Under the pieces are notes generated by a model that had not been told where the DNA came from, did no database searches, and worked only from the letters and a program-made list of their open reading frames with translations. Shown piece by piece: positions 22,790 to 35,700 of a stretch of 64,000 bases of DNA. The first letter of the stretch is position 1, and each line of letters begins with the position of its first letter. This DNA comes from Xestospongia bergquistia (taxonomy: Eukaryota; Porifera; Demospongiae; Haplosclerida; Petrosiidae), in assembly GCA_963965975.1 (NCBI GenBank), contig OZ014420.1:6226001-6290000 (forward strand), written 5' to 3'. Made by a program: the position numbers and the translations under genes.

Positions 22790-24701
22790 CCACATGCAAT
22801 CAAATCTTTTCAACATTTCATTATTAAAACCACCCCCATATTTAAATATTAACAGCACCAAGAAGAAACATTTCTAGCTAACATTTTAACCTTTGAACTG
22901 AGCATCAAACTATTATATAAATGATAAATGGAATTTTAAAAAATGTGATAGTCAAACTGACCTCATTGTTAATGTAATTCGTAACATCTGATAATTTTAA
23001 TATTAATAACTGATATCTATACAAGTAACTGTTGAATATATACTGCTAACATTACTTGTTTTATTTTATTTTTTTTATATTTAATATAACTTTATTACAT
23101 ATATCTAATATATTAACAATAGGTTGATAAGTCTTTAACAACATCAACTACACACAAACAGGTATATACATGTACACAACTTCACATATAAACAAATAAA
23201 GTTCCTTGTTTAATAATAATTGTTTATTTGTAGAGAGGAAGAACAGCTCTTCATTATGCTGTTCAACATAGAAATGTTGATATTATTAAAGCATTATTGG
23301 ACAAAGGTTGTGATCCTAACATTCAAGATAAGGTAATTTATAACTAGTATATTGTAATGTATTGTCTACTTTGTTATTAACAGTGTGGTGACACTGCTCT
23401 TCATCTAGTGATGACATCCTCTCATTATGGTAGTATGGGACTCAGTTTTTACCATCTTAGCCACACCCACATGACTGAAAGGGAGTTCACAAAAACAAAG
23501 TAATCCCTAAACCCTATATACACTTATTTTGATGATATGATATGTAGTGATGTTGTTCAAATATTATTAAAAGGTGGTACTAACCCTGATATAGTCAATG
23601 ATGTAAGCTAGTACACACACACACAAATATATATACAAGTGTACATTCTCCTTTTTAAGTGGTTATTTATGTTAGTACTACAACTATTATTATGTTTATA
23701 GCTACAAACCATTGATTGTTAAGTTACACTATAACAATTGGTATGATTAATAGAACGTGGATGCTTCTAAACTAACTAGAATACTTTTTGTCATCAAACA
23801 TTTTGTATTATCTCTATTACTCGTCTAATTTTCAAAAATTAAAATCAGTCAAAGCCTAAACAAAGGTACAGAGTTGTTCAAAATTTCAAACCTTGAACAT
23901 ACTGATAGAGCTGACCATAAATGTATCTTAAGACAATCTACTATATTTGTCTTAATATTAAGTCATTATTGGGAATTGTATGTCTCTCACTTGACTATCA
24001 CGCACTATCTCACCTCAATTACATTAATTTTATCAATATTATATGATATTGTATAAAACACAAAATATACATAATGGAAACTCACCAACTTTCTACCATT
24101 GATAATAGGATGGTAGGAAACCTAAAGATATGATAACAGATGATATATGGAAGAGAGAATTTGTGTCACTTTTTGAGACCTACTCAAAACCTTTAAGTGA
24201 TATCACTACAGTAAGTTACTTTATCTAACAAACTTTTAATTCAATACATGCACACAGGTTCCATTATCTCCTGATGACAAACTATCTGAATATTCAACTA
24301 TTTCTCATAAATCAATTCATGAGTCATCTAAAAGAATGATGTCTGAACCAACACACTTGATTAAAGATCCAGATGTAAGTAATATTATTAATATAATTAT
24401 AATATGACATTATAATATTACTATTAGATATCAGAGTCTGACTGGTCATCTGAACTAACACAAGGTGGGTAATATAATTATGTAGAAAAAAAGACACTGG
24501 TTATTTGTCCAGTATGAAGTTTATATTTTCTAATGATCTCTCAGTGTACCCTAAAATTAACTATACACAACAATGTTGTCAGACAAATAGCAAGCTACTC
24601 CTTATTATTAATTATTGTATTGGTTAATTAATTTCACTTCATATATAGCGTCAGTGTTGATCAAGACAGAGAAGAAAACAACTAGATCAACTTCTAAATG
24701 A
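13554..24701 (+). CDS. Death domain / ankyrin-repeat protein with 2A-like N-terminal signal (gene 1, damaged)
   Basis: Exons: 13554-13788 (MIDTSQWRAS start, acidic/Gly linker, hydrophobic run, DVEVNPGP); 13998-14273 (Death domain, from KDAPNKDELLKLL to PVTWDIIITAIEGP); 15321-16581 (helical CARD-like domain, second conserved domain, 12-residue PSLDPV-type repeats); 16626-16671; 16723-16766; then 20 ankyrin exons of 90-105 nt starting at 16822, 17434, 18241, 18392, 18534, 18685, 18827, 18980, 19230, 19827, 19978, 20254, 20838, 20989, 21268, 22107, 22257, 22584, 23234, 23384; linkers 21790-21895, 21992-22035, 23123-23161; tail exons 24109-24210, 24258-24374, 24428-24464, 24649-24701. Ankyrin exons are phase 0 at both ends. 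Likely an intracellular immune or cell-death adaptor; no NACHT is seen. Lesions: frameshift at ~15918, in-frame stops at 19058, 22374 and 23501, and loss of the CaaX end kept in gene 2. It is probably a decaying gene, unless these are sequence errors. Confidence 0.75.
13715..13778 (+). other. Hydrophobic signal fused to a 2A-like ribosome-skipping motif
   Basis: The first coding exon of gene 1 ends with a leucine-rich hydrophobic run (SLVLFLLLLLILSG) leading straight into DVEVNPGP. This matches the D-V/I-E-x-N-P-G-P 2A consensus, with skipping expected between the Gly codon at 13773-13775 and the Pro codon at 13776-13778. 2A-like sequences that double as N-terminal signal sequences are known from NLR-type proteins of sea urchins and other invertebrates. 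If it works, one mRNA would give a secretory-type peptide plus a Death/ankyrin protein beginning with Pro. Confidence 0.85.
14840..14968 (+). other. Possible unassigned exon inside gene 1 intron
   Basis: An open stretch after an AG acceptor (ggtacag) reads EHFELIKHVDELIQQL and ends at CAA followed by gtataag. The acceptor phase fits the preceding Death exon, but the donor phase does not fit the next exon. It may be an alternative, lost or spurious exon. Confidence 0.25.
16363..16581 (+). repeat. 36-bp coding minisatellite (12-residue PSLDPV repeat)
   Basis: About six units of 36 bp encode variants of PSLDPVPTQEPS. Shorter versions occur in the equivalent exons of genes 2 (27135-27289) and 3 (34067-34221), with different unit numbers and order. 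The repeat forms a flexible linker between the N-terminal domains and the ankyrin repeats. Confidence 0.9.
18980..21369 (+). repeat. ~1-kb tandem duplication of three-exon ankyrin modules
   Basis: Blocks starting at 18980, 19978 and 20989 repeat with a period of about 1.0 kb. Each holds a 105-nt exon (DGNT type), a 102-nt exon (EGQTPLHLAAK type), a long intron with a conserved CA-rich stretch, and then a 99-nt exon (DGKTVLHH type). Smaller two-exon duplications lie at 18241-18925, and a related block at 22107-23602 is itself duplicated. Confidence 0.85.
22296..22410 (+). other. ~110-bp insertion inside an ankyrin exon
   Basis: Compared with the gene 2 exon at 30784-30891, this exon has about 110 extra bases between the codons for ..MTS and ..IFSD. 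It adds an in-frame TAA at 22374. The same insertion is in the exon at 23384-23602 (about 23423-23540, stop at 23501), so it preceded the local duplication. Donor and acceptor dinucleotides at its edges do not give matching phases, so a simple intron does not explain it. Confidence 0.65.
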
Positions 24702-25813
24702 TTTAATAAATTATTGCAAATTTTTGTTGTTGTATTGTTAGTATTAATTATTGTATAGTTTTGAAGTTATTAATATAATAGATTATTGAACATCAGTCAT
24801 TGCAGTCAAATATGGCCACATGTTCCTACTAATATAGAGTTAATGAAGTAATAACCATGGCCAGCTCCTCCATCTTGTCTCTTTATGACAATCTGGTGAA
24901 GAATTCACTTTACAATTTACTAGATCATAGAAATAAAATGAAATATCTCTTCAAAGAAAGGAATTACATGTGTAAATAATTTTTATATTTAACTATTAAT
25001 ATTAAATACAGGTCAACAACCACTATTACATAGCACTCATATACAATATATAACATAATATTGATATGTATATAATAGACAATTTATACCTAATATCATT
25101 ATAATATCAACTACAGTACAACACACCTGAGGTGTATAGGTAAATGAAACTAACCTGTTGGAAGTTGTTGTCTCTATTCTCTATATTCCTTTGTTTCTTT
25201 ATACTCCTCTATTATTTCATGTGACCAACAAGTCTTTTCTTGTTAGCTCCACCATTGCTCTCTGTATCTTATAGCTAATACCAGTACAAGAGTTTGTAAT
25301 CTAAAATCTACCTACATTATAACAACACTTCAGTGTTTAGTACAAAATTGTTGTTATTGAATTGTAATTGACTCTTTTAATGAAATATCTACTCTAGTCA
25401 CTAGGCTCATAAATCTAATGATAAGTTTTGGATGTTGTGTTCTAGTTAATTCATTATAACTTAGACTATTGGAGGTGATATATCATTATATATTATAGAT
25501 ATACTCAAAGTAGCTAAGGTATGACTCAACTGATCAACAGATTACATTGTTATATTACTCAGTTCATATCTATCTGATGTAAATTTCCATACAGCTGGTG
25601 AGTAGGGAAGCTGGTAATAGTTTCATTGCCTTGCATAGTTTGTAGTATGACCATAGTCTTCCTGGAATATTCAACCAAATGATTATTTCAAAGAGAAAGA
25701 GTCCTATCAACAAGAGTAGAGAAGACATGATAAGTATGATGAGAGCAATATAAAAAAGGAGTGGCTAAAAGACGATATGGAAAGTCGAAAAAGGGGGAGG
25801 AACTTGTACTATC
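24702..25813. other. Intergenic, between death-fold genes 1 and 2
   Basis: AT-rich. A short remnant at about 25014-25060 resembles the small linker exon at 16723-16766 (GQQLVLHS type). No other coding signal is seen; the last few hundred bases should contain the promoter of gene 2. Confidence 0.5.
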
Positions 25814-28262
25814 ATGGCTGCCGCTGATGGTACCTCCTCTACCACTGACGTTAAAGCTTTCAAAAAAGGAGTGAGTGATAGCATTACTTCCAGATATGCT
25901 AAATTTAGTGGGGCAGTTGAGGTATCAATAGAACCCTTTGCAAGACACATGTTTGAAGCTGGTCTTATCAACAGAACAACTATGAGAGGTCAGAATTATG
26001 ATGATATTATGAGTCAGTTTATTTCTGGAATGGACTTCAAACATAGTATATCAGAGCTACAAGAACATTGTCAACTGTTTACTGATGTTCTTGAGAAGTT
26101 AGGTGGAGCAGCAAAGATGGCTGCCAGTGAATTCACTCAAGAATGGACTACATTAGTTCCACAACAACAGTGTTTAGTAGTTAGAAGTGAAGTAGATGTA
26201 ACCAAAGTACACAGTCAACAAGGTATGTTAAAATTTTTGTATATAGCTTTTATATATTTCCATTATAGTTAAAGGTATTAAACTCAACAGTAAATGTAAA
26301 TTCCCTACAAGGGAGCTTGCATCAAAAGCAAAAAACCTAAAACGAGCTTTTCATATTCTTTTATTAGCAGTACGAAATTCTAGTAAACATATCGATTTTG
26401 CAGAATTCAATTTCTTTGTCCAAGGCTTATTAACTGATGATCAAGAATGTTTTCAAACTGTTTCTATACTGAAGTATCTTGGTGACATAGATAAGCTAAC
26501 AACTTCAAGTGATATACTTCTCTTTTTAAAGAAGCATGGTTTCATTGGATATATGAATTATGACATACTTGAAGACATTGTTAAATGTTTATTGAAAGAT
26601 GACCTAGAGATAGTGACACAAATGAATGACTATATTAAGAAGTACGAGGAGTTTGATCTCACACAAAATGAGCTGGAGGAAGTTAGTCAGGAAGAAGATC
26701 TTCATCCTAGAGCACCATCTGGTTTACCTGAGTTTAGTTTAAGAACAAATGGTGATACTAGTGTTCATCAATGGAGGAAGACATATTCAGAGAAATTTTC
26801 ATGGTCTAATCGTACTTTGCTAAAGGAAATTAATCCTGGTAGTATCATCTTGACATATGTAGCTCTACCATGTGTAGTGTCTGATGTATTGAGAGATCTC
26901 ACTGATCCAGTGATCTTGAGAGAGTTAGAGTCAATGGAAGTTACTGTAGTCCTCTTACCACAACCTAGTCAAACCTCTGAGATATTAGTATTCACTGTTA
27001 AGTCAATATTGTATTATGTCATATCATTGTATAGTTGTCATTATCAAGTATTGTAGAGAGTGAACATGTAAAAGATGACCATAAACAAAGTGGTTAGTCA
27101 TTTTGTTCCTTACTCCTATTATATTTTACTTTAGTACAAATGATAAGTGATCCTGAAGAACCCTTTTTAGATCCTGTAACCATCAAAGAACTGTCATTAT
27201 ATCCTATACCAACTAAAGAACCCTTGTTAGGTCCTATATCTATCAAACAACCCTCGTTAGATCCTGTACCTACCCAAGACCCTATTATAGTATGTTATTA
27301 TATTAATAATTAAGATAATGATCATATTATATTTTAATAGTCCTCACAAGACAATATAGAAAGTAATACATTAGTTCAAGACAATAGTAAAGTCAATTAA
27401 TATATTCTATAGTTAATATATAATCTTTATATTACAGGTCAACAACTAGTACTACATAGTATACAATATAACAATACATTGGTATGTATAATAAATACAA
27501 TATTAATGATATATTAATTATATAGGATGAACCTTTAATAACTGCAGTAGGAAAGAATGATGTGTCTGAAGTGATCAGATTATTAGAAAATGGTGCTGAT
27601 CCAAATTGTTATGACAAGGTTAGTAATTTAATGTTAAAATCATATCATTATTGATTTGATTTATGAAACATCTATTATCTCTTGTTATTATAGGGATTTT
27701 GGAAAGAAACTCCACTCCACATTGCTGTTCAAAAAGGATATAAGATTATTGTTTCAACTTTATTATCAATGAAAGCTGATCCTAATATTACTAGCAAGGT
27801 AAACAACTAACTATTTGTATTATTATAATGTTGTATGTTTTATTTTTTTATAGTATGAAAATAGAACTCCTCTCTTTGATGCTGTTGATAGTGGAAATGT
27901 TGACATTGTTGAAACTTTACTATCAGCAGGAGCTAATCCTAATATTGTTTCAAGTGTAAGTAACTATAAAATAAAAGAGAATAGAGTATGGATTATTTTA
28001 AACTGTTGTAAAGTGCATGTGGAAGTCACATGATTTAAATATAATTAACTATTCCTTTATTGACCACTAATTATTAGTAAATGTTTGTAGAGGTATCTTC
28101 TTTTTACAAAGCTTGTTGCTTCTATAAGTTTAAGGATACCAACTACTAGTAGCTAGAGAGGACATCCCACTTCTGTTACATTAACAATATTACACTATAT
28201 ATCATAATATATATATAAAGATAGTCATATTACTTTATGTATGATACTCTCTTGTCTTCTGT

Positions 28263-28357
<95 letters not shown>

Positions 28358-29957
28358 ACTGGTATTGTTTTATTATATTGTTGTATGTGACAAGTAAAAT
28401 AAATTAAACCTCATACTTTAATTACTACCAACACACATAGCAACTAATGATTTTCATTAGCCTGTACTGCAAGTACTAAAACAATGATCAACCTTTAGAA
28501 GTTTCTAGGTAGCTTACTTTTCTGTCCTCTATATCATTCTGTAATCATCCCATCTTGAGACTCTCTAATATTTAAAATCCAATTTTTTATTGTGACATTA
28601 AGATCTTCAATATTATTATAACTTTGTTATATACCTTTGATATTAACTATAATGTAACTATCTTTTATTCATTTACAGTATAGAAATATAACTCCCCTCT
28701 GTGTTGCTGTTGAAAAGGGCAGTAATGATATTGTTACAACTCTATTATTCAATGGAGCTGACCCTAACATTACCTCAGATGTAAGTAATTACAACATATT
28801 ACATACTATACATAATATTATTATATAACTTACAGGATGGAACTCCTCTTTGTATTGCTGTTGAAAATGGTAATGATGATATTATCCATACTCTGTTATT
28901 AATTGGAGCTGATCCTAATGTTGCGTTTGGTCATGTAAGTATTATATAAAAGTGCTAAATAAAAACTTTATTATGTAATGACCATCAATGCACATACCAA
29001 CTAGTAGTAGTTTGCTGAAGCACGAGCACCACCAAAACTATCTTAGTACAACTTATTACAATATATCTTGTTAATCTTGTTCACACATCACTATGATTAT
29101 AATATCATTATACATATTGGAACCACACTGTATAGAACATACTGTATTATGTTGCTAAAGTTGTTAATATTGTCTTATAACTCTATATGAACTATAAATA
29201 GAACTATATGATATAATATTTTTAGTGTACACTTTAGTATTTAAGGGTGTGATTTCCTTGTAGTATAATATTGTGTATTAATGTAATATGATACATATAG
29301 CACAAGTTTTGTTATAACTCTTTAAACAGAAATAATATCTTTACAAATTAATTCATGAACTATTAATTGATTTCAATATATCACCTTTAGGATGGAAAAA
29401 CTATTCTTCATTATTCTGCTAAAAGAGGAGATATTGATATCATTAAGACATTGTTGTCCAAAGGTGGTAATCCTAACATTAAGGATAAGGTAATTTATAA
29501 CTAATACTGGAATATAATGATCACATCTATATTGTTAATAGGATGGTAATACTGCTCTTCATAAAGGTGTTGATTCTCATAATTCCAGTGTTGTGAAGGT
29601 GTTATTAAAAAGAAAAGCAGATCCTAATATTGTTAATAATGTAAGTATAAATATAAAATATTAAATAAGACTCTTCTACTTTATATAAATTATATGTCTA
29701 GTTTATAAGTTAATATAATGAATAATGTATCAATAAAGTTTTATAAACAGTCAATATTTTATAATTTTTTTATACATGTATATAGGTGGGTCAGACTCCT
29801 CTCCATTTAGCTGCTAAATTGTTTGACGGTATTGATATCATTATGATACTACTAAATTATGGAGCTAATCCCAATATTGTTGATAATGTAAGTGTTACAT
29901 AACAATTTATTGTACTTTGAAAAAACTTAAATATTATTTGTTTATATTAATTACAGA

Positions 29958-30007
<50 letters not shown>

Positions 30008-31995
30008 CCACACGCAATCACAATCTTTTCGACATTTTATTATTAAAACTATCCCCATATTTAAATATTAACAGCACCAAGAAGAAACATTTCTAGCTTA
30101 CATTTTGACCTTTGAACTGAGCATCAAACTATTATATAAATGATAAATGGAATGTTAAAAAATGTGATAGTCAAACTGACCTCATTGTTAATGTAACATC
30201 TGATAATTTTAATATTAATAACTGGAATCTATACAAGTAACTGTTGAATATATACTGCTAACATTACTTGTTTTATTTTATTTCTTTATATTTAATATAA
30301 CTTTATTACATATATATCCAATATATTAATAATAGGTTGAAAAGTCTTCATATAAAATGTCTGAACATTCAACTAGTTTGGTATCACTACAAAGGACTAT
30401 GACATCTGATGTGATGGAATTAGACCTGCCAGAAGTAAGTGACATACAAAACAACTAAAATACTAATACTGTAGTAAGTTTGTTCTAATGTATATTATGA
30501 TCTAAATATTACTTAAAGTATTGTTATAACATATGAAACATCGACTACACACAAACAGGTGTTATACATGTATACACTTCACATATAAACAAATAAAATT
30601 CATTGTTTAATAATAATAATTGTTTATTTGTAGAGAGGAAGAACAGCTCTTCATTATGCTGTTCAACATGGAAATGTTGATATGATTAAGGCATTACTGG
30701 ACAGAGGTTGTGATCCTAACATTCAAGATAAGGTAATTTATAACTAGTATATTGTAATGTATTGTCTACTTTGTTATTAACAGTGTGGTGAAACTGCTCT
30801 TCATCTAGTGATGACACACTCTGATATAATATTTAGTAATATTATTCAAAAATTATTACAAGGTGGTGCTAACCCTGATATTATGAATGATGTAAGCTAA
30901 CATTGTGTACACACACACACAAATATATATACAAGTGTACATACTCCTCTTTAAATTATCATTTATGTTAATACTACAACTATTTTGTCATTATTATGTT
31001 TATAGTTAAATAAATTACAAACCATTGATTGTTAAGTTACACTATAACAATTGGTATGACTAATAGAAAATGGAAGCTTCTAAGCTAACTAGCTTAATTT
31101 TTGTCATCAAACATTTTGTATTATCTCTATTACTTGTCTAATTTTCAAAAATTAATATCATAACATGTAGTATACAAAGGTACAGAGTTGTTCAAATTTT
31201 AATACCAGAACATACTGACAGAGCTGAGTAAATGTATCTTAGGACAATCTATTATATTTGTCCTAATATTAAGTCGTTATTATTAAGACATTATTTTATG
31301 ACTCTCACTTTCACCATGCTATGTTACCTTATAAAAATTACATTAATTTTATCAATATTATATGATATTGTATAAAACACAAAATATACATAATGGAAAC
31401 TCACTAACTTTCTACCATTGATAATAGGATGGTAAGAAACCTAAAGATATGATAACAGATGATAGATGGAAGAGAGAATTTGTATCAATTTCTGAGTACT
31501 CAAAATTTTCAAGAGATATTACTACAGTAAGTTACTTTATCTAACAAACTTTTAATTCAATACATACACACAGGTTCCATTATCTCCTTATGACAAGCCA
31601 TCCTCGTATTCAACTACTGATGAATCATCTAAAAGAATGATATCTGAACCAACACACTTGATTGAAGATCCAGATGTAAGTGACATTTTAATATATTATA
31701 ATATGACATTATAATATTACTATTAGATATCAGAGTCTGACTTGTCATCTGAACTAACACAAGGTGGGTAATATAATTATGTAGAAAAAATACACTGGTT
31801 ATTTGAAGTTAATATTTTCTTGTGGTATTAAAATTAACCACAACAATGACAAAGTTGGACTTCCTACCAGAAAAATAGCTAGCTACTTATTAATTATTGT
31901 ATTAGTTAATTAATTTCACTTCATATATAGCGTCAGTGTTGATCAAGACTGAGAAGGAAACAACTAGATCAACTTCTAAATGCCATATTTCATAA
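25814..31995 (+). CDS. Death-fold / ankyrin-repeat protein with C-terminal CaaX-like box (gene 2)
   Basis: Exons: 25814-26222 (helical death-fold-like domain, start MAAADGTSS in good initiation context) and 26269 onward (second conserved domain, to a stop at 27054-27056); then 27135-27289 (PSLDPV-type linker), 27341-27386, 27438-27481; ankyrin exons 27526, 27694, 27854, 28679, 28836, 29391, 29542, 29786, 30634, 30784; linker 30336-30434; tail 31428-31526, 31574-31675, 31727-31763, 31931-31995. The second domain is homologous to the matching part of gene 1 (NPGSIILTYVALP beside KKGNSIIVTCNAP), but gene 1's Death and 2A exons have no counterpart. No donor links the second exon to the linker exon in the required phase, so either an unrecognised donor is used or two transcripts exist. 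The tail ends TSKCHIS, a possible farnesylation box. It is probably an intracellular signalling or immune adaptor; function not shown. Confidence 0.75.
28268..28355. repeat. (TA)n microsatellite in gene 2 intron
   Basis: Two TA runs separated by a short AT-rich break. Confidence 0.9.
29961..30006. repeat. (CA)n microsatellite in gene 2 intron
   Basis: A pure CA run. Shorter CA runs occupy the equivalent intron position in gene 1 (e.g. near 22755, 20430 and 21445), so it is an inherited part of the duplicated intron. Confidence 0.95.
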
Positions 31996-32761
31996 TTTAA
32001 TTTTTGGTTGCTGTTAAATATTAATTATTACACAATATTTTGAAGTTATTAATATAATAGATTATTGAACATCAGTCATTGCAGTCAGATATGACCACAT
32101 ACATTGATCTTATCATATATACAGCTACTAGCTTCTTCTAAAATGTTATAACATAAGATATTCATATGGTGCATTATATATATACATATTGATCTGACTT
32201 TTTAGTTCATTGCACATTGTATCAACAGAGACTTAATCTTTATTACAACTGTCTGCCAACAGACCTTGCTAAGGTGGAAAATCAACGTGCTGTTAAACTC
32301 AAACAGGGTGTCTTGTGTCAACAATATAAGACATCCATAATATGCAATGAGTTAGATAGTTGTGTTGTTCCAAAGCTAGTCATTATCTCAGACCTTCTGG
32401 ACTTACAGTTAGACATTTACCTGACATGTCCATTCTTCTGTTTAGCATATTAAGTTGAATTATTTGTGATGTAAGAAATTTGAAGAAAGCAAAGAACAAT
32501 CAAATTAAAAACAATTTAAAAGAGCAGAAGAATTTGTACAAGATGGATACAGACATGAGAGCAGTGTGAAAGTGAATGACATCAAGTTAAAGAAACTAGG
32601 TATGCAGATATTATGTTACAAATACTACAGTTTATTTTATTCTGGACAAACTAAGAGATCAAAAGTGCTGATCTGGATTTCAATAGCTTTTACTGCGCGA
32701 GACAAACCCTGTCTATATTTCTTCTAATTATTGAACCCTCCCACCATACTCGCGAAGGGGT
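31996..32761. other. Intergenic, between death-fold genes 2 and 3
   Basis: It contains an unrecognised 78-residue open frame at 32217-32453 with no start ATG and no family match that I know. It may be a remnant of a mobile element. Otherwise only the expected promoter region of gene 3 before 32762. Confidence 0.4.
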
Positions 32762-35700
32762 ATGGCAGAAACTTTCAAAAAGGCTATGAGAGATAGTATC
32801 ACTTCGAGATATGCTACACTTAGAAACACACTTGAAGGATCAATGGAGTCCTTTGCAGAAAATATGTATCAAGCTGGTCTTATTAACAGAGAAGCTTTGA
32901 GATCTCGAAAGTATGATATAATTATGGAGCAGTTTATCTCAGGTATGTCTTACAAGCACAGTATATCAGAGATACAAAAACATTGTCAACTGTTTGCTGA
33001 TGCTCTTGAGGAGTTAGGTGGACCAGTAGAGATGGCTTCTAATGAATTAACCAGAGAATGGACTACACTGATCCCACAACATGTACAACCAACACTGTCT
33101 GTAATTCCAGCAAATAGTAAAAGTAGAGAAAAAAAAAGCCATCCCTATCAAAGTATATATGTCTTATTAATATTATAAATGTTTTAATGTATAACTTTTC
33201 TTAAAATAGAAAGGAGTATTAGTTCTAGTAGCAAATTACCTACATGTGAACTTAAATCAAAGGCAGCAGTTCTCAAGGATAAATTTCATAGTCTTCATTT
33301 AGCTGTGCGAGAATCTAGTATACAGATGGATTTTGAAAAATTTAAATTTCTTGTCCAAGATTTACTAACTGGTCATGATGATTTGGAGTATCCTCAATGT
33401 AATCACTATCTTACTGAAGTAAGACAACTTACAAACTCAAGTGAGATCCTCCTCTTTTTGAGGGAACATGGCTTTGTTAGTTATCAGAATTATGGACTGC
33501 TAGCACACATTGTTCGATGTTTATGGAAAGAAGATCAAGAAATAGTAGATCAATTGGAAGACTACATAAAGACATATGAGGAGTTTGAACGAGAATTGTC
33601 ATTAAGTCAACTAGAGGAAGTTACTCATGAAGATCTTCAGCCCCGGGTGCCACCTGGTTTACCTGAGTTTAGTTTAAGAGCAAATGGTGATACCAATGCC
33701 CATCAATGGAGAGATTACTTAAAGAGATTTCCATGGTCTATCTTTACTTTATTGAAGAACCTTATTCCTGGTAGTATCATTATGACATACATAGCTCTAC
33801 CATGTGTAGTGTCTGATGTACTGAGAGACCTCACTGATCCTGTTATCTTGAGTGAATTAGAGTCAATGGAAGTTACTGTAGTCCTCTTACCACAATGTAG
33901 TCAAACCTCTGAGGTAACAGTATTCACTGTTAAGTCAATATTGTATTATGTCATATCATTGTGTAGTTGTCATTATCAAGTATTGTAGAGAGTGAACATG
34001 TAAAAGATGACATCAAACAAAGTAGTTAGTCTTTTTGTTCCTTACTCCTATTATATTTTACTTTAGTACAAATTATAAGTGATCCTGAAGAACCCTCATT
34101 AGATCCTGTGACCATCAAAGAACCCTCATTAGATCCTGTATCTACCCAAGAACCGTTATTAGATCCTGTAGCCATCAAAAAACTCTCATTAGATCCTGTA
34201 TCTACCCAAGACCCTATTATAGTATGTTATTATATTAATAATTAAGATAATGATCATATTATATTTTAATAGTCCTCACAATACAATATAGAAAGTAATA
34301 CATTAGTTCAAGACAATGGTATAAAGTCAATTAATATATTCTACAGTTAATATATAATCTTTATATTACAGGTCAACAACTAGTACTACATAGTATACAA
34401 TATAACAATACATTGGTATGTATAATAAATACAATATATCTAATATATTAATGATATATTAATTATATAGGATGAACCTTTAATAACTGCAGTAAGAAAG
34501 AATGATGTATCTAAAGTGATCAGATTATTAGAGAATGATGCTAATCCAAATTGTTATGACAAGGTTAGTAATTTCATTTTTTCAAAGTTAAATAATTGTA
34601 GTTTAATTTTTTGGAAACATGATGAATGGCAATGTTATAGCAAATGAGGAAATAAATAAATAAATAATAATTAATAAAGTTAATCTTAAAGTTCCTAAAA
34701 AAGAAGGGCTGTATAATTCTCCATACCTATACCTTTCTTCAAGTTCACTCTAGAACCTCTTAAACATAAATCTGTTGCACAAATCAATGAGAAAGATAGT
34801 CTATAATATAGCTCATATTCAACCCATTACCTCACTATATGATTATTCCACTTAAAGGACAATCTCTCACATATTCTTTTCAGGATGACATTTACTTCTT
34901 AGCCTAAAGCAGCATCCACAAAAGTAACAGATGAGGTGAAAGATACACAATGTGCTTCTACTGCCTCAGAGTATTTTTTCTTTTTCTGTTTTGCTGATGT
35001 AACTATGGCATTCACTATTCTATTGACATAAGACTGGACATCAGTGTCTATGACATAAATCCAAAACAATGCCTCAATCTGTGGTTGCTATAACCCTCTA
35101 GTATAGCTTAATTTTGTAGATATTCTGATATGACATTATGGTAGCTTATGATAAAATTGTATCACATTAACTTATGTCAAAATTAAGAAAGGATATGAAA
35201 TCTTATTGTATTTTATTAATATGAAAGGAGACTTAAATTAATTAATATTGATATTATGACATCACACAGTATAATGAAACCCCACTTCATTATGCTGCTG
35301 AGAGTGGTCATAGTGATGTAGTTCAAGTATTACAAGCTAATGGTGCTAATATTGAGGCTGTTGGGAAGGTAACTAATAAATATTAATTAATATTGATATT
35401 ATGACATCACACAGTATAATGAAACCCCACTTCATTATGCTGCTAGGAGTGGTCACAGTGATGTAGTTCAAGTATTACTATCTAATGGTGCTAATATTGA
35501 GGCTGTTGACGAGGTAACTAATAAATATTAATTAATATTGATATTATGACATCACACAGTATAATGGAACTCCACTTCATTATGCTGCTAGGAGTGGTCA
35601 TAGTGATATAGTTCAAGTATTACAAGCTAATGGTGCTAATATTGAGGCTGTTGGGAAGGTAACTAATAAATATTAATTAATATTGATATTATGACATCAC

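Noticed and set aside
32217..32453. 78-residue open frame as a gene
   Set aside because: It has no ATG start, no recognised domain and no splice context; it may be a mobile-element trace, but this is unsupported.
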